NCBI GenBank assembly: GCA_049999725.1
Contig: JBNGIS010038654.1
Coordinates: forward strand, 1 to 38,825
Direction of reading: 5' to 3'
DNA from: Haplomitrium mnioides
Taxonomy: Eukaryota; Marchantiophyta; Haplomitriopsida; Calobryales
Length of the DNA: 38,825 nucleotides
The position numbers were made by a program, and so were the translations under genes. Positions 1 to 9,054 of this stretch are shown here, in pieces (the first letter of the stretch is position 1; each line of letters begins with the position of its first letter). The notes under the pieces are model-generated. The model did no database searches and was not told where the DNA came from. It saw nothing but the letters and a program-made list of their open reading frames with translations.

Positions 1-1
1 G

Positions 2-1279
2 GTCTCAGGCAGGGATCAACGTGATTGGGGACCTATGGAATCGTCAAGCATATGAGTTCCTTGAGTGGAAGGAGGCACAAGGACGCTAACAGCTTCACAA
101 AAAGCATGAGCGTAAATGGCATGACCTGATAGAAAAGATCCCTGAAAGATGGATATCACTTCTCCTTGAGGGGCCAGGACACATATGAAAAGGAGACTGG
201 ACCGGAGTTTTCACCTCTACACAAGAGACTCACCCGATCGCAATATCCCTGTGGAATGCTGATAGTGATCTGAAAGCAGGCATCCTGACTCAGACCTCTT
301 GGCTCCCCCTTTCATGCTCATGGTTCTTTGTCACCTCTATATCTACCGTGCTGACGGAAGGAAATCGACCTCAGCTTCCTCCTTCAGTGATTATGAGGAA
401 AATGAGAGTCTTCACAGTGCCCAAAGGTCAGAATTCTGAGTACAAATTACTTGGCTCTTATATCGGAGAGGGAGATTGGGACCCTGGAATGTGGGTCTGG
501 AAAGATAACTCCCCCCTCAGCAGCTACTCCACCAAGAAAGGCCGTCGGTTAATCTTGGACCGGCCATCTACAGTAGTTCCGGTTATGGACCGCTGGAAAG
601 CACACGGTCCGATCGACTCTGCACATTCCTCCAGATGGACTGAGATATGGGACGCAAGCAGATCAGCCAAAGAGGCCTCATTAATGTGGCTTATTGTCCA
701 AAGAGGTGTGCAAGTTGGCAGCTTCAGAAAAAAAACAGAGAAGCCTGGCTTTGAGATTGATGCAAGATGTGTCTGCTGCAAGGAGGATTTACTGGAAGAT
801 TTCATTCACTGTTTCTGGCTCTGTCCTAGGATCAACACTATCTGGAAGTGGGCAGGAAACATCATTAACAGACTAGTGTTCTCTCCATTTGGGCGAATAC
901 CAAAAGGTGGAAGCCAACGTGGCAGCAAGGCATCCTAGGCGACAGAATTCCAAAGGCACTGGTCGTAGCGCAAGAGATCTGGTCCTTACTTAGAGGAGCA
1001 ATACTTTACTCCATATGGCTGTCTAGGAATGCAATAGTGTTCGAGAAGTCACACATGGATATGTTTTACTTGAAAAAGAAAATCTGGATGAGACTGATTG
1101 AGTATGGTAAGAAAGCTTGGTGTGATGCTGGTAGAGACTGGAGAAAGGCTCAAAATGAAGAGAAAAGAGAAAAAATTCTTGAAGCCTTTGACAGAACATG
1201 GGGAGCAAGGCATTTGCTTTGTATCCGTGATGAGGACTCAGTTTACTGGAATTTGGATGTTAGTAGTAATCTGGATTGA
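2..1279 (+). pseudogene. LINE ORF2 C-terminal region (zf-RVT type)
   Basis: One reading path runs from the window edge to a stop at 1277-1279, broken by in-frame stops near 88 and 196 and a frameshift near 905-940. The zinc-binding C-terminal segment of plant LINE reverse transcriptases (zf-RVT) is recognisable at about 640-870: a Trp-rich stretch, then C-V-C-C, H-C and W-L-C-P followed by I-W. After the frameshift come the family's I-W-L-S-R-N-A-I-V-F motif (about 1014-1043) and a basic tail. The catalytic palm lies upstream of the window. With its lesions it cannot encode a working protein. Confidence 0.75.
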
Positions 1280-1311
1280 GGGCATTGGGCTGTTGTTATT
1301 TACTAGGCTAG

Positions 1312-1325
1312 ATCCCGAAAGGGAT
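1312..1325 (+). other. LINE 3' UTR hairpin with GAAA tetraloop
   Basis: ATCCC and GGGAT pair around a GAAA (GNRA) loop about 95 bases before the poly(A). The same hairpin occurs in the inverted LINE tails at 4817-4830 (GAAA loop) and 9633-9646 (GCAA loop). LINE reverse transcriptases often recognise a 3' stem-loop of their own RNA, so this is a candidate recognition element. Confidence 0.5.
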
Positions 1326-1436
1326 TGATTGGTTGTTGGTTTTACCGCTCAGCCTGATTGCTGGCCGCGGTTGTATCCTTGGTGCTTGAAAGTAAATAAA
1401 GTTGTTTGCTTTCGGCCAAAAAAAAAAAAAAGAGGC

Positions 1437-3329
1437 CTGGAAGCATGTTACATATACTGGCCTGGAGGACAAATTCTGTGGTAGCATGGCTGAAAAGGAA
1501 CTTTGTTGGGAAGGCTGAAAGCACTGCATATGCTGGCCTGCAGAACAAGTTCTGGGCAGTGGGAGTGGCCACAGCTGAAGAATTTCAGCACCACAATTGT
1601 AATTGAAGGGTTGACACCTTGGCAGGCTTGGGGGGTTCAACCTTCAGTGAAGCATCTCAGAGTTTTTTGGCTGCAACACGTATATCTAGGTTCCTGTGAC
1701 ACTTCGCACAAAGTTGGAACCTAAGAGAGTAAAGTGTATTTTTCCTTGGGTACAGGAAAGGAAGGAAGTCGTATGACTGTGATCCAGTTACAAGCAAGAC
1801 AATCTGGTACAGGTATGCCGTTTTCAATAAGTGGGAGGTAGGGAACAGGTTGGATGCAAATCCAAGCCCTGCCCTCCCTGATATTCTGAGGATTACCCTA
1901 GGTGATGGAAAGCTGGTCAGATTCTGGGCAAAATTTGCAGAGGGTGGACCAGCCATCCTGGAGGGAATCTGAAGACAGTGGGAGAAGGCATTACAATCTG
2001 TGAGGAACTCACAGAATTTCTGAAGACCAGTTGTCAGGCTTGGAAGATAGGAAGGTAAGGCAAATGTTGTTCTTGAGCAAGAACGAACTAGCCTAAGGCA
2101 GGCCATGAAAGGGGATGATGCTAAACAGTGGGAGCAGGCTACAAAAGATAAGTACCAATCCTTGATACAGATTGGGACTTGGACTTCAAGAGATTTAGCA
2201 GAAGGCAGGAGAACCATTGAGTGCAAGTGGGTATTGGGAGCTCAAGCGTGAAGCTATAGTCACCAAGTACAAGGCACACTTGGTAGCCTAGGGATATCTG
2301 CAGAAGGAAGGTATCGTTTTCAGGAACATTCACCCCAGCGGTGGTGAAGTCGACGTCAATCCACTGCTAGCTGGCCATTGCAGCAGATATGGACAGGGAA
2401 GTCCATCAGATGGATGTGAAGTCAGGTTTCCTGAATAAAGATCTCAAGGAAGAGATCGGTATGGTGCAACCTGCACGGTTTTGAGGCACCTGATATGGAG
2501 CACAAGGTATGTGTCTCCTAGGAAGTCTCTGTAGGGACTAGAGCGGTCCTCAAGAGCATGGTATGAGGAGATGGACCAGTACTTGCAAAGTGGTGGATAT
2601 TCATGATACACATCCGATCACAGCAAGTTTGCTCAGAGGTAAATAAGTCTATCAACATGATCACTGTGTACGTGGACAACCTGCTGTTTTTCAGAGACAT
2701 TCTGGATTTGCTGCAGCATGAAGCATGGTCTGAGTACCCTTTTTGAAATAGTGGACCTTGGGAGGTACACTATATCTTAAGGATACAGGTGATTAGAGAC
2801 AGGAATGCCAAGGCTCAATCAGCAAAAGAAGTTGCAAAGCCTGCACTTGATGCTGATTGCTAACTGTCAAAAGGTACCTGAGGGGTACAAGGGATCTGGA
2901 CATCATCTGGGATGATGATAAATGGATCAAGTGTACTGGGAACAGTCATGAAGATTGGGGAGGAGATCCAATGCTGGACATGTGTTCACTGTGGGAGATG
3001 ACTGTCTCCTGGAGCAGTAAAATGCAGACGACCACTACCCTTTCATCGACTGAAGCTGAGTACAAGGCATTGCCAAATGCCTGTGAGGAAGCTGCGTGGA
3101 TTCGCAGGTTGCTTGATTGGATTCAAGCAAGAGACACTTTTTCTGTGGGACTACCTTGGATGCATGGAATTGGCATCAATCCATTCCAACATCCAAAGAC
3201 AAACACAATAACTTCCAGTGTCACTTCACACCTGCTGGGAATAAAGTGGAACTGGAGTATTGTGTGACAGTGGACATGACAGCCGACGTTCTCACCAAAG
3301 CATTGTCCAAGAATGATACTTCAAGCTGA
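1437..3329 (+). pseudogene. copia polyprotein remnant (integrase end, RT, RNase H)
   Basis: About 1500-1830 reads across frames as the integrase C-terminal region (A-G-L-Q-N-K-F-W-A, H-L-R-V-F, then K-L-E-P and F-L-G-Y). From about 2090 the reverse transcriptase begins (L-R-Q-A-M-K-G-D-D, then C-K-W-V). At 2390-2440 stands the H-Q-M-D-V-K-S-G-F-L-N motif. The catalytic box is Y-V-D-N at 2669-2680 instead of Y-V-D-D, so the second aspartate is lost. RNase H follows at 2857-3120 with K-R-Y-L-R-G-T, W-S-S-K-M-Q and L-S-S-T-E-A-E-Y-K-A-L. The end has the copia signature A-D-V-L-T-K-A-L. Premature stops are frequent. Confidence 0.8.
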
Positions 3330-3673
3330 TCAACAAGATGGGGCTCTACAGCAACATGCGATAAGTGAGAGTGTTGGAAATGTATCTCTTGCTGCTGTAA
3401 ATAGTGACAGCTAACTAATGTTAGTTGAGAAGGCTAGCTAGTGTAGTTAGCTAATAGATATTTTAGAGGGGCTGCCAGGTTCCAGGTCTCCCCCTTAGAC
3501 ATTTATTCTTAGGACAAAGAGCAGTTAGCAATAGGCTCAAAATAGGATATTCGTTGGTATGTCAAAAAGGGGCGCCGCATTCAGGTGATCCCCTTACCAA
3601 TCGCTTCCGTTAGTTGCCCCACTGATTTATTACGGGGCAACTTGTATGTCAGCAGAATGCTGACCTTCGTTTG

Positions 3674-3680
3674 TATATAA
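3674..3680 (+). promoter_or_regulatory. TATA box of copia LTR
   Basis: TATATAA about 300 bases into the LTR, where the U3/R boundary of a copia LTR would be expected. Its activity is unknown. Confidence 0.4.
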
Positions 3681-3771
3681 AGATGAGGAGTTCTCTTTAG
3701 GATTTATCCTCAGTCATCCAAAACTTCTTCGAGTGTCTTTAAAGAGCAGATTACGAGCCCATGCTTGAGTT

Positions 3772-3905
3772 CGTGAGGAGGTATCGAGCATCAAGGTGTT
3801 AAGAACGTGAGGAGGTATCGAGCATCAAGGTGTTAAGAACGTGAGGAGGTATCGAGCATCAGGGTGTTAAGAACGTGAGAACGTGAGGAGGTGTCAAACA
3901 TACAA
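3772..3905. repeat. 34-bp tandem repeat in LTR
   Basis: Three nearly identical 34-bp units begin with CGTGAGGAGGTATCGAGCAT at 3772, 3806 and 3840; a partial fourth follows after an 8-bp insertion that repeats GAACGTGA. Confidence 0.9.
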
Positions 3906-4002
3906 GCGTCCAAGAACAGGAATCGAGTTTCCTGTTTTCGACAACCTACGACTCATATGCTCGCGTTCCCTGTTCGTTTTTTCACATCTGACTCCATATC
4001 CT

Positions 4003-4102
4003 NNNNNNNNNNNNNNNNNNNNNNNNNNNNNNNNNNNNNNNNNNNNNNNNNNNNNNNNNNNNNNNNNNNNNNNNNNNNNNNNNNNNNNNNNNNNNNNNNN
4101 NN
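4003..4102. other. assembly gap, 100 N
   Basis: Exactly 100 N, the conventional size for a gap of unknown length. It lies between the LTR tandem repeats and another short tandem repeat, so a collapsed repeat is the likely cause. Confidence 0.95.
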
Positions 4103-4183
4103 CTGCGTGAGGGCGAGTTCCTGCGTGAGGGCAACGGGCGATTTCCTGCGAAAGGGCGACGGGCGATTTCCTGCGAAAATCGC
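4103..4183. repeat. 25-bp tandem repeat beside gap
   Basis: About three copies of a GC-rich unit of roughly 25 bp containing TTTCCTGCGAAAGGGCGA, truncated by the gap on the left. The following 4184-4400 is T-rich and shows no gene. Confidence 0.75.
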
Positions 4184-4694
4184 ATATTGCCCTAATCGCG
4201 ATTTTTCGCCCCACCCTTTTTTCCTTTCGATTCTGATTTCTGTTGATGCACGAAGCTGGTTCTGGAGCATCACGATTCTGGGATATCGCGATCTGCTATC
4301 TGCACTTTTCGGCTCTGATTTTATCTGCTATCTCCTTCAAATCATATTTCCTGTTAAGTGCTTTCTCTCTCGACTGCTTATCAACTCTTCACGTGGATTT
4401 CAAAGTTCATATTTTCTAACATCTTTTGCCTTGCGCCAGCTGTTCAGTTGGTATAAGCTCACGAGACCTGCTGTAATCCTGCGCTCAGCCAAAGCCCCAT
4501 CCTCTCTGGGTATGTATTGGTATCCCCAAATAGGTGTACTGGTTCATTACTTCGACATTGTCCTGCCTGAACTTGAAAGTATCCCTCTGTGCTGTGGTGA
4601 GCCATTTTCCAAAGACCAGGACCTTGGTTTTCTTCATATTGACAGTCATACCGGATTGGCTACAGAATTAGTCCAGTGCTTTTAGGTGTTGTTG

Positions 4695-4710
4695 GAGTCC
4701 AGCACTTGTT
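4695..4710. repeat. target-site duplication, left copy (16 bp)
   Basis: GAGTCCAGCACTTGTT, identical to 4870-4885; together they flank the LINE tail 4711-4869. The bases immediately outside differ, so the duplication is exactly 16 bp. Confidence 0.92.
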
Positions 4711-4869
4711 CTTTTTTTTTTTTTACTGAAAGCAAACAACTTTATTTACTTTCAAGCACCAAGGGTACAACCGCGGCCAGCAATCAGGCCGAGCGGCAAG
4801 AACCAAGAACCACTCAATCCCTTTCGGGATTTAGCCTAGTAAACAACAGTAACCCAATGCCCTCGGATT
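4711..4869 (-). mobile_element. 5'-truncated LINE tail nested in another LINE
   Basis: The first part (4711-4724) is the complement of a poly(A), followed by the complement of the same 3' UTR seen at 1270-1417, including AATAAAGTTGTTTGCTTTC and the GAAA hairpin. Only about 159 bp were inserted, typical of severe 5' truncation during target-primed reverse transcription. It splits the older reverse transcriptase just after its Y-A-D-D block, and removing it together with one duplication copy rejoins the two coding parts in frame. Confidence 0.93.
4817..4830 (-). other. LINE 3' UTR hairpin (GAAA loop), second copy
   Basis: Same hairpin as at 1312-1325, read on the minus strand: ATCCC, GAAA, GGGAT. 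Confidence 0.5.
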
Positions 4870-4885
4870 GAGTCCAGCACTTGTT
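4870..4885. repeat. target-site duplication, right copy (16 bp)
   Basis: Perfect match to 4695-4710; see that entry. Confidence 0.92.
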
Positions 4886-5400
4886 GACATGAGGACGATG
4901 TCATCTGCATACAAGAGAATACCAATGGTCTGGGCTAGCAGATTGGGGGCAGGGGCTCCCCTATTTACCAGTACTGCCTCCAGCTTGTCGATGAACAGAC
5001 CAAATAAGGTGGGGGAGAGTGGGCAGCCCTGCTTTACACTGATGTTGCAATGGATAGGCTCCGACATGCCCTGATGAGTGCGAACACAGGCCAGAACTTC
5101 TTCGTATAAGATCTGGATGGCCGTGATCCAGTCGGCTGGTAGTTGTAACTCATGTAATCTGGACCAAAGTTTGTTGTGTGGTACTGAGTCAAAGGCTTCT
5201 GGAAATTTATGAAACAGCAGTATAGACCTCCAGCAGGTCTGTGTTGTTCAATGATGGTGCGGATGGTGACCAGGTGATCAGTTGTTGAGTGATGCTCCCA
5301 AAACCCTGCTTGTCCTTGAGCTCGTAGCTGTTGTGCCTAGGTCCATTGTGTGACCTTGAAGTTGAGAATAGAACAGAATTTGATTAAAGTCCAGAGCCAG

Positions 5401-5659
5401 CCCTAGGGCCATAAGGACTGAGAGTACAATCCGCACACGAGTGTGGAGGGGTGCAAAAACATTTGGGGCCCGTCCTGTCTCTGCGTGATGTGTGCAGTGA
5501 GAAGGTGTGAGTTCGCTGCTCAAACTCGACATGCAGGAGGGAAGGTCGCTCTCGTCGAGTAGAGATAGTGCATAGAGGGTGTATGGTCGAGCGGACCTCC
5601 CTCAGAAGAAGTTCGCGAGCAAGAGAGTGGTGCGATGAGAAGTTCATGGTTCAAACGTG
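5401..5659. other. unassigned spacer
   Basis: GC-richer DNA between the older reverse transcriptase and the next LINE tail. I see no gene or clear repeat. Confidence 0.4.
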
Positions 5660-7245
5660 GACTTGTGATAGGTTCTATTGGCATGTAGCTGTTACTGGAT
5701 ACCTTTGTGTCCCAACTTGGCTATGTTAGGGAGAGTGGCTTGCTTTGGTCTAGTCATTGATGGTTTGCCACCTTGGCGGTTGTATTTGATGTTTGGAAAT
5801 AAAGTTTTTTACTTCCTGTTTAAAAAAGAAGAAAAAAGACTATTTCCTTGCCTCCAAAAGTGTACAAAGTGAACCAGGATCTATGCTTACTCACCACAGA
5901 TCAACTTAGGGAGATCATTGGTCACTTCAGGAGCTTTTCCACTGATCGAACAATCTTTGGTCTCTACTTGGATTACCTTGTCATTCTTCCCAGAAGAGGT
6001 ACACAATCAGCTCCCAAAGATAGCCAGCCTCTTTGGCAAATCCATTCATGTCTCTTCAGTTCTTGACAGGATGCATGTTAGATTTTGTGTTCAGCTTGAC
6101 AGTCTTGGAGCTATTGTGTCTTGAGAATACCTTATCCCAAGAGGTAGAATACGACAGAGTCCCTCTGAGGTGCTACCTCTTCAGGAGCACTAATCACCTG
6201 GTTGGGGAATTCCCTAGAGGGCCCAGAAAAAGAAGGGTGAGGCCCACATTGCCAATACGGCACCTCTGTCCACAACACAGAAGTGAGAAGACCAAGGAAG
6301 GCACTCCTCAGCAGAAGAGGCAGAATCCAGAAATCAGGTGGAGGCAATTCCCCTAACAGAGAATCATGGTGATAGGCAAGCACACCAAATTTCAACCAGT
6401 TTAAGGAGAAGGACCTCTGCCAACCCTCAGCCAAGAGTGAGGAGGGTGAGGAGCTTTGCAAGATGATTCCGAAGCTGCACCAGAGACTAGCTCTGATGCA
6501 CCTCTGGCAGTTAATAGGATGGCTAATGGTGCAGGTGAGAAGTTGGAGTCTGAAGGGACACCAGATGTCCAAATTGTCCAAGCTGATGTAACAGATGAGA
6601 AGACTGAAGCCCAAGTGCTAACTGCGGAGGAGGCTGCTTCTGACCTGGGTGAGAACCTTTGGGAAAAGGTCATCAAGAAGTACACGACGCAACAAATGGC
6701 AGCAGATCGGCTACATGTAGCAGGCCACAAGGATCAACCCAAGCACCAGTATCAGGGAAAATTTACTAACCTGATCACAGTGGACCGCTAGAGGCCCTCA
6801 AAGCTGGACCTTCTGCCACAGGAAGTTCTGGAGGAAAATCAAAATTGCTAGGAAATGACATAAGAGGATGAGTCATTGCATCATAGTGTGATTCCCTCTT
6901 GGCTTTCCATGAAGCCAGAGATTTGATAGTTTATCAGGCTATTAATTTGAGTGATTAGAGTACCTGTGAAATTTCCTTTCGTTATTGATGTTGATAGTAA
7001 TGTGGATTGATGGCCTAGGGCTCATGATGTACCTTAGGAGGACTTGCGATCCTTAGAAGGACTTGTGATAGGTTCTATTGGCATGTAGCTGTTGCTGGAC
7101 ACCTTTGTGTCCAGACTTGGCTACGTTAGGGGGAGTGGCTTGCTTTGGTCCAGTCATTGGAGCTTTGCTGCTTGCATTTGATTTTTGGAAATAAAGTTGT
7201 TTATTTCCAGTCAGAAAAAGAAAGAAAATCCCCCAAAAAAAAACA
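5660..7245 (+). mobile_element. LINE fragments with a 1400-bp direct repeat
   Basis: A LINE 3' tail (5660-5836: GGAAATAAAGTT and an A-rich end) is followed at once by ORF1 coding sequence. Exactly 1400 bases later the same tail recurs (7060-7245), again followed at once by the start of ORF1. Both tail-to-ORF1 junctions share sequence such as TTTCCTTGCCTCCAAAAGTG. Before the second tail (6950-7060) there is LINE 3' UTR related to that of the 1-1431 element. No ORF2 lies between ORF1 and the second tail. Confidence 0.65.
5840..6791 (+). pseudogene. LINE ORF1 (DUF4283-like) fragment 1
   Basis: Shifting frames give parts of the RNA-binding ORF1 protein of plant LINEs. N-terminal residues L-P-P-K-V-Y-K-V-N-Q-D-L-C-L-L match fragment 3 (8036-8640). 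The end of the DUF4283-like domain is visible near 6000-6120 (I-A-S-L-F-G-K-S-I-H-V, then R-F-C-V-Q-L-D-S), followed by V-E-Y-D-R-V-P-L-R-C where a zinc knuckle would begin. The middle of the domain, about 200 bp relative to fragment 3, is missing. An acidic stretch, 6456-6791, ends the frame. Confidence 0.6.
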
Positions 7246-7460
7246 ATCATTTCCTTACCTCCAAAAGTGTACAATGTCGACTAGGACCTATGTTCACTCA
7301 GCACAGTTCAGGTTAGGAAGAGGCTTTTCATTGGTCTCTTCAGGCACTTCTTCCCAGGCCTCAAAGAGGTTTCTGACTGGTTCGGCAGAATCTGTGTGCA
7401 GAAAAGGTGGAAGGCTAGAGTCCTCAGGATGATTGGCAAAGGTTTATTTTCTGGTTTTGT
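7246..7460 (+). pseudogene. LINE ORF1 fragment 2
   Basis: The same N-terminal ORF1 sequence, split over frames, ending with W-F-G-R-I-C-V-Q-K-R-W-K-A-R-V-L-R-M-I-G-K. It loses similarity to the other copies at about 7460. Confidence 0.55.
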
Positions 7461-8035
7461 GTTGAGCATCAATCGGTTATTGAGAGGTTTAATAAAAAAA
7501 TTTCTTGATAATCCATGTGGGTGCCCCGATGCAACAGAACGATTTGCATTTCAAACAGACTTTGCGATAATCCATGTGGGTGTCCTGATGTGACGGACCT
7601 ATTTGCATTTCAGACGCAGTGAGAGGATGGCCAAATGGTGGAAACTAGCAGGTCATGTTTCAGATGTCCCAGCAATTTGTGTTTCAGTTGTTTGAGTTTT
7701 TTTTTTTCTGCTGTTGAAGGTATTGGGGTAGTAAGCAGAGCCAGCTGAACTGCTGCAAAAGGTTACCCTGGGAGTTTAGCAGGTGACAGTCTGGGATTCT
7801 CTAGGTTGAGGCAAGCAATCTTACTCAGCTAACACAACCAAAGTTGGTTCTGAAGGTGATGCAGTTTTGTCACACAGAAGACTTTAGCGACGAGAACCAG
7901 TAAAGCTTAAGTTTTTCTAACTCCTTAGGCATGTGGAAGGTAACACCATGGGACTGTGTTACATTCTGGAAAAGAGGTGCTTTCTGGACCAAGCACATCC
8001 AGTGGCCCATCATTATCTGGTAAAAGCATGGGCCA
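7461..8035. other. unassigned spacer with small tandem duplication
   Basis: No gene is visible. A 59-bp imperfect tandem duplication lies at 7507-7613, both units starting GATAATCCATGTGGGTG. Confidence 0.5.
7507..7613. repeat. 59-bp imperfect tandem duplication
   Basis: Units begin at 7507 and 7566 with GATAATCCATGTGGGTG; the second is slightly shorter before similarity fades. Confidence 0.75.
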
Positions 8036-8640
8036 TGCGGCAGAAGCCAGGAGGAAAAATACCATTTCCTTGCCTCATAAGGTGTTAAATATCAACCAGG
8101 GTTTGTGCTTGCTGACCCTGGCCCAGCTTAGGCAGAGGCTGCTCATCAGTCGTTTCGGAGCTTCTTCCTGGCCTCAAGGAGATTTCAGCATGGTTTGGGA
8201 GAATTTGTGCGCAGAACAGGTGGAAGGCTTTAGTGCTCCGCCTGATAGGCAAAGATTTCTTTCTGGTATCCGCAGAAGATGGAGTCAGCTCCACATTTCT
8301 CACAGGGGGACCATTGTTTTTGAGGAACATGATATGCATCTTCCAACCATGGCGATCTCAGTTTGACCCCAGAACTGAGAAAGCCTTGGTTCCTACTTGT
8401 TTACCTTGGCAAGTTCTTCCCGACAGAACTTCAAAATCAATTGCCCATGATAGCCAACCTCTTTGAGAAATGGATTCATGTTGCATCAAGAATGGATGAG
8501 ATGCATGTTTGATTCTGCATTCAACTGGATACCTCCAAAGGAGTGAGTCCAATCTTGGAACTGTATCATGAGGGAACCTTCTCCCAAGATGTGGAGTATG
8601 ATGGATTCCCTCTCAGATGCTTCCACTGCTAACTCAGGCC
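8036..8640 (+). pseudogene. LINE ORF1 (DUF4283-like) fragment 3
   Basis: The best preserved ORF1 fragment. In pieces it shows V-L-R-L-I-G-K-D-F-F, then an aromatic segment ending F-Q-P-W-R-S-Q-F-D-P, then L-P-W-Q-V-L-P (about 8400-8425), I-A-H-D-S-Q-P-L, a D-E-M-H-V block near 8500, Q-L-D-T and D-V-E-Y-D-G-F-P-L-R-C-F-H-C. This order matches the DUF4283 domain and first knuckle of plant LINE ORF1 proteins. Frameshifts and stops make it non-functional. It lies in what may be the third intron of the checkpoint gene. Confidence 0.65.
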
Positions 8641-9054
8641 CATAGTCTTGACTGAGTCTTGGTGTTTTTCTCCTTCCAAGGAAAGGGAGAAAAAAATCTG
8701 CTGAACAGAGACAGTAAGACACTCCTCAGCACACAAGATGGAACACAGAGATCTTGCTTATGCAAGTCCACCTACAGAAATTTTTTGTAAGGATCTAGTA
8801 CAAGAAGACTCTGAAAACAGTTACTCTTGAAGGCAACACAGAATTGAATTGAATTGAGTTGAACAGAGAGAATGAATGAATTGATGTCAGTCCTGAACCA
8901 GCCTCTAGGCAACAGGGACTGAGTCAAATGCTCACTGAGGTGTGGGTAAAGTAGCAACAAACAAAAAAAACTGCATACAGAAAGCAGAAATAAGAAGGGT
9001 GGGTGGAGCCCACCTACAGAGCAATGAGAAAGAAACAGTTCTTAGCTGACTTAC
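8641..9054 (-). other. start of intron 3 of checkpoint gene, or truncation zone
   Basis: Minus-strand DNA after the GTAAGT donor (9054-9049). I searched it for the next BUB1/MAD3 exon and found none. It runs directly into LINE ORF1 debris. Confidence 0.45.

Larger units (their letters stand above)
1..1431 (+). mobile_element. LINE (L1-like), 3' part with poly(A)
   Basis: This is the 3' part of a plant L1-type non-LTR retrotransposon whose 5' part lies outside the window. It consists of the end of ORF2 (to about 1279), a roughly 140-bp 3' UTR and a terminal run of 14 A (1418-1431). The tail has AATAAA followed by GTTGTTTGCTTTC just before the poly(A); the same tail recurs inverted at 4711-4869 and 9529-9714. 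The poly(A) abuts copia integrase sequence at about 1432, so the LINE probably inserted into the copia element. The 5' junction and one target-site duplication are not visible. Confidence 0.85.
1432..4002 (+). mobile_element. Ty1/copia LTR retrotransposon, 5'-truncated and decayed
   Basis: A copia element in plus orientation, entered in its integrase region and running to a 3' LTR that begins at 3372 and is lost in the gap at 4003. The domain order integrase, reverse transcriptase, RNase H is the copia order. The 5' LTR, primer binding site, gag and protease are absent. The left end coincides with the poly(A) of the upstream LINE. Many stops and frameshifts show an old inactive copy. Confidence 0.8.
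3372..4002 (+). repeat. copia 3' LTR (right end lost in gap)
   Basis: The LTR starts with TGTTGGAAATG directly after a purine-rich tract, about 45 bases beyond the end of the RNase H frame, as expected for copia. A TATATAA box lies at 3674-3680 and a 34-bp tandem repeat at 3772-3905. The terminal CA and flanking duplication cannot be placed because the assembly gap starts at 4003. Confidence 0.6.
4400..5400 (-). pseudogene. older non-LTR reverse transcriptase, interrupted
   Basis: Reading leftwards on the minus strand, the RT blocks appear in order: Q-A-G-F-W-E-H-H-S-T-T-D-H (about 5270-5310), a degenerate K-A-F-D-S-V block near 5190, Q-G-C-P-L-S-P-T-L-F-G-L (about 4990-5035), and the catalytic L-L-Y-A-D-D-I-V-L-M (about 4890-4925). 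Beyond the inserted LINE tail the frame resumes with H-L-K-A-L, M-T-V-N-M-K-K-T-K-V-L-V-F-G-K and Y-T-Y-L-G-I. The Q-A-G-F and S-T-T-D style differs from plant L1 elements, so this is probably another LINE clade. Frameshifts (for example near 5200) mark it as dead. The catalytic Y-A-D-D is intact. Confidence 0.8.
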
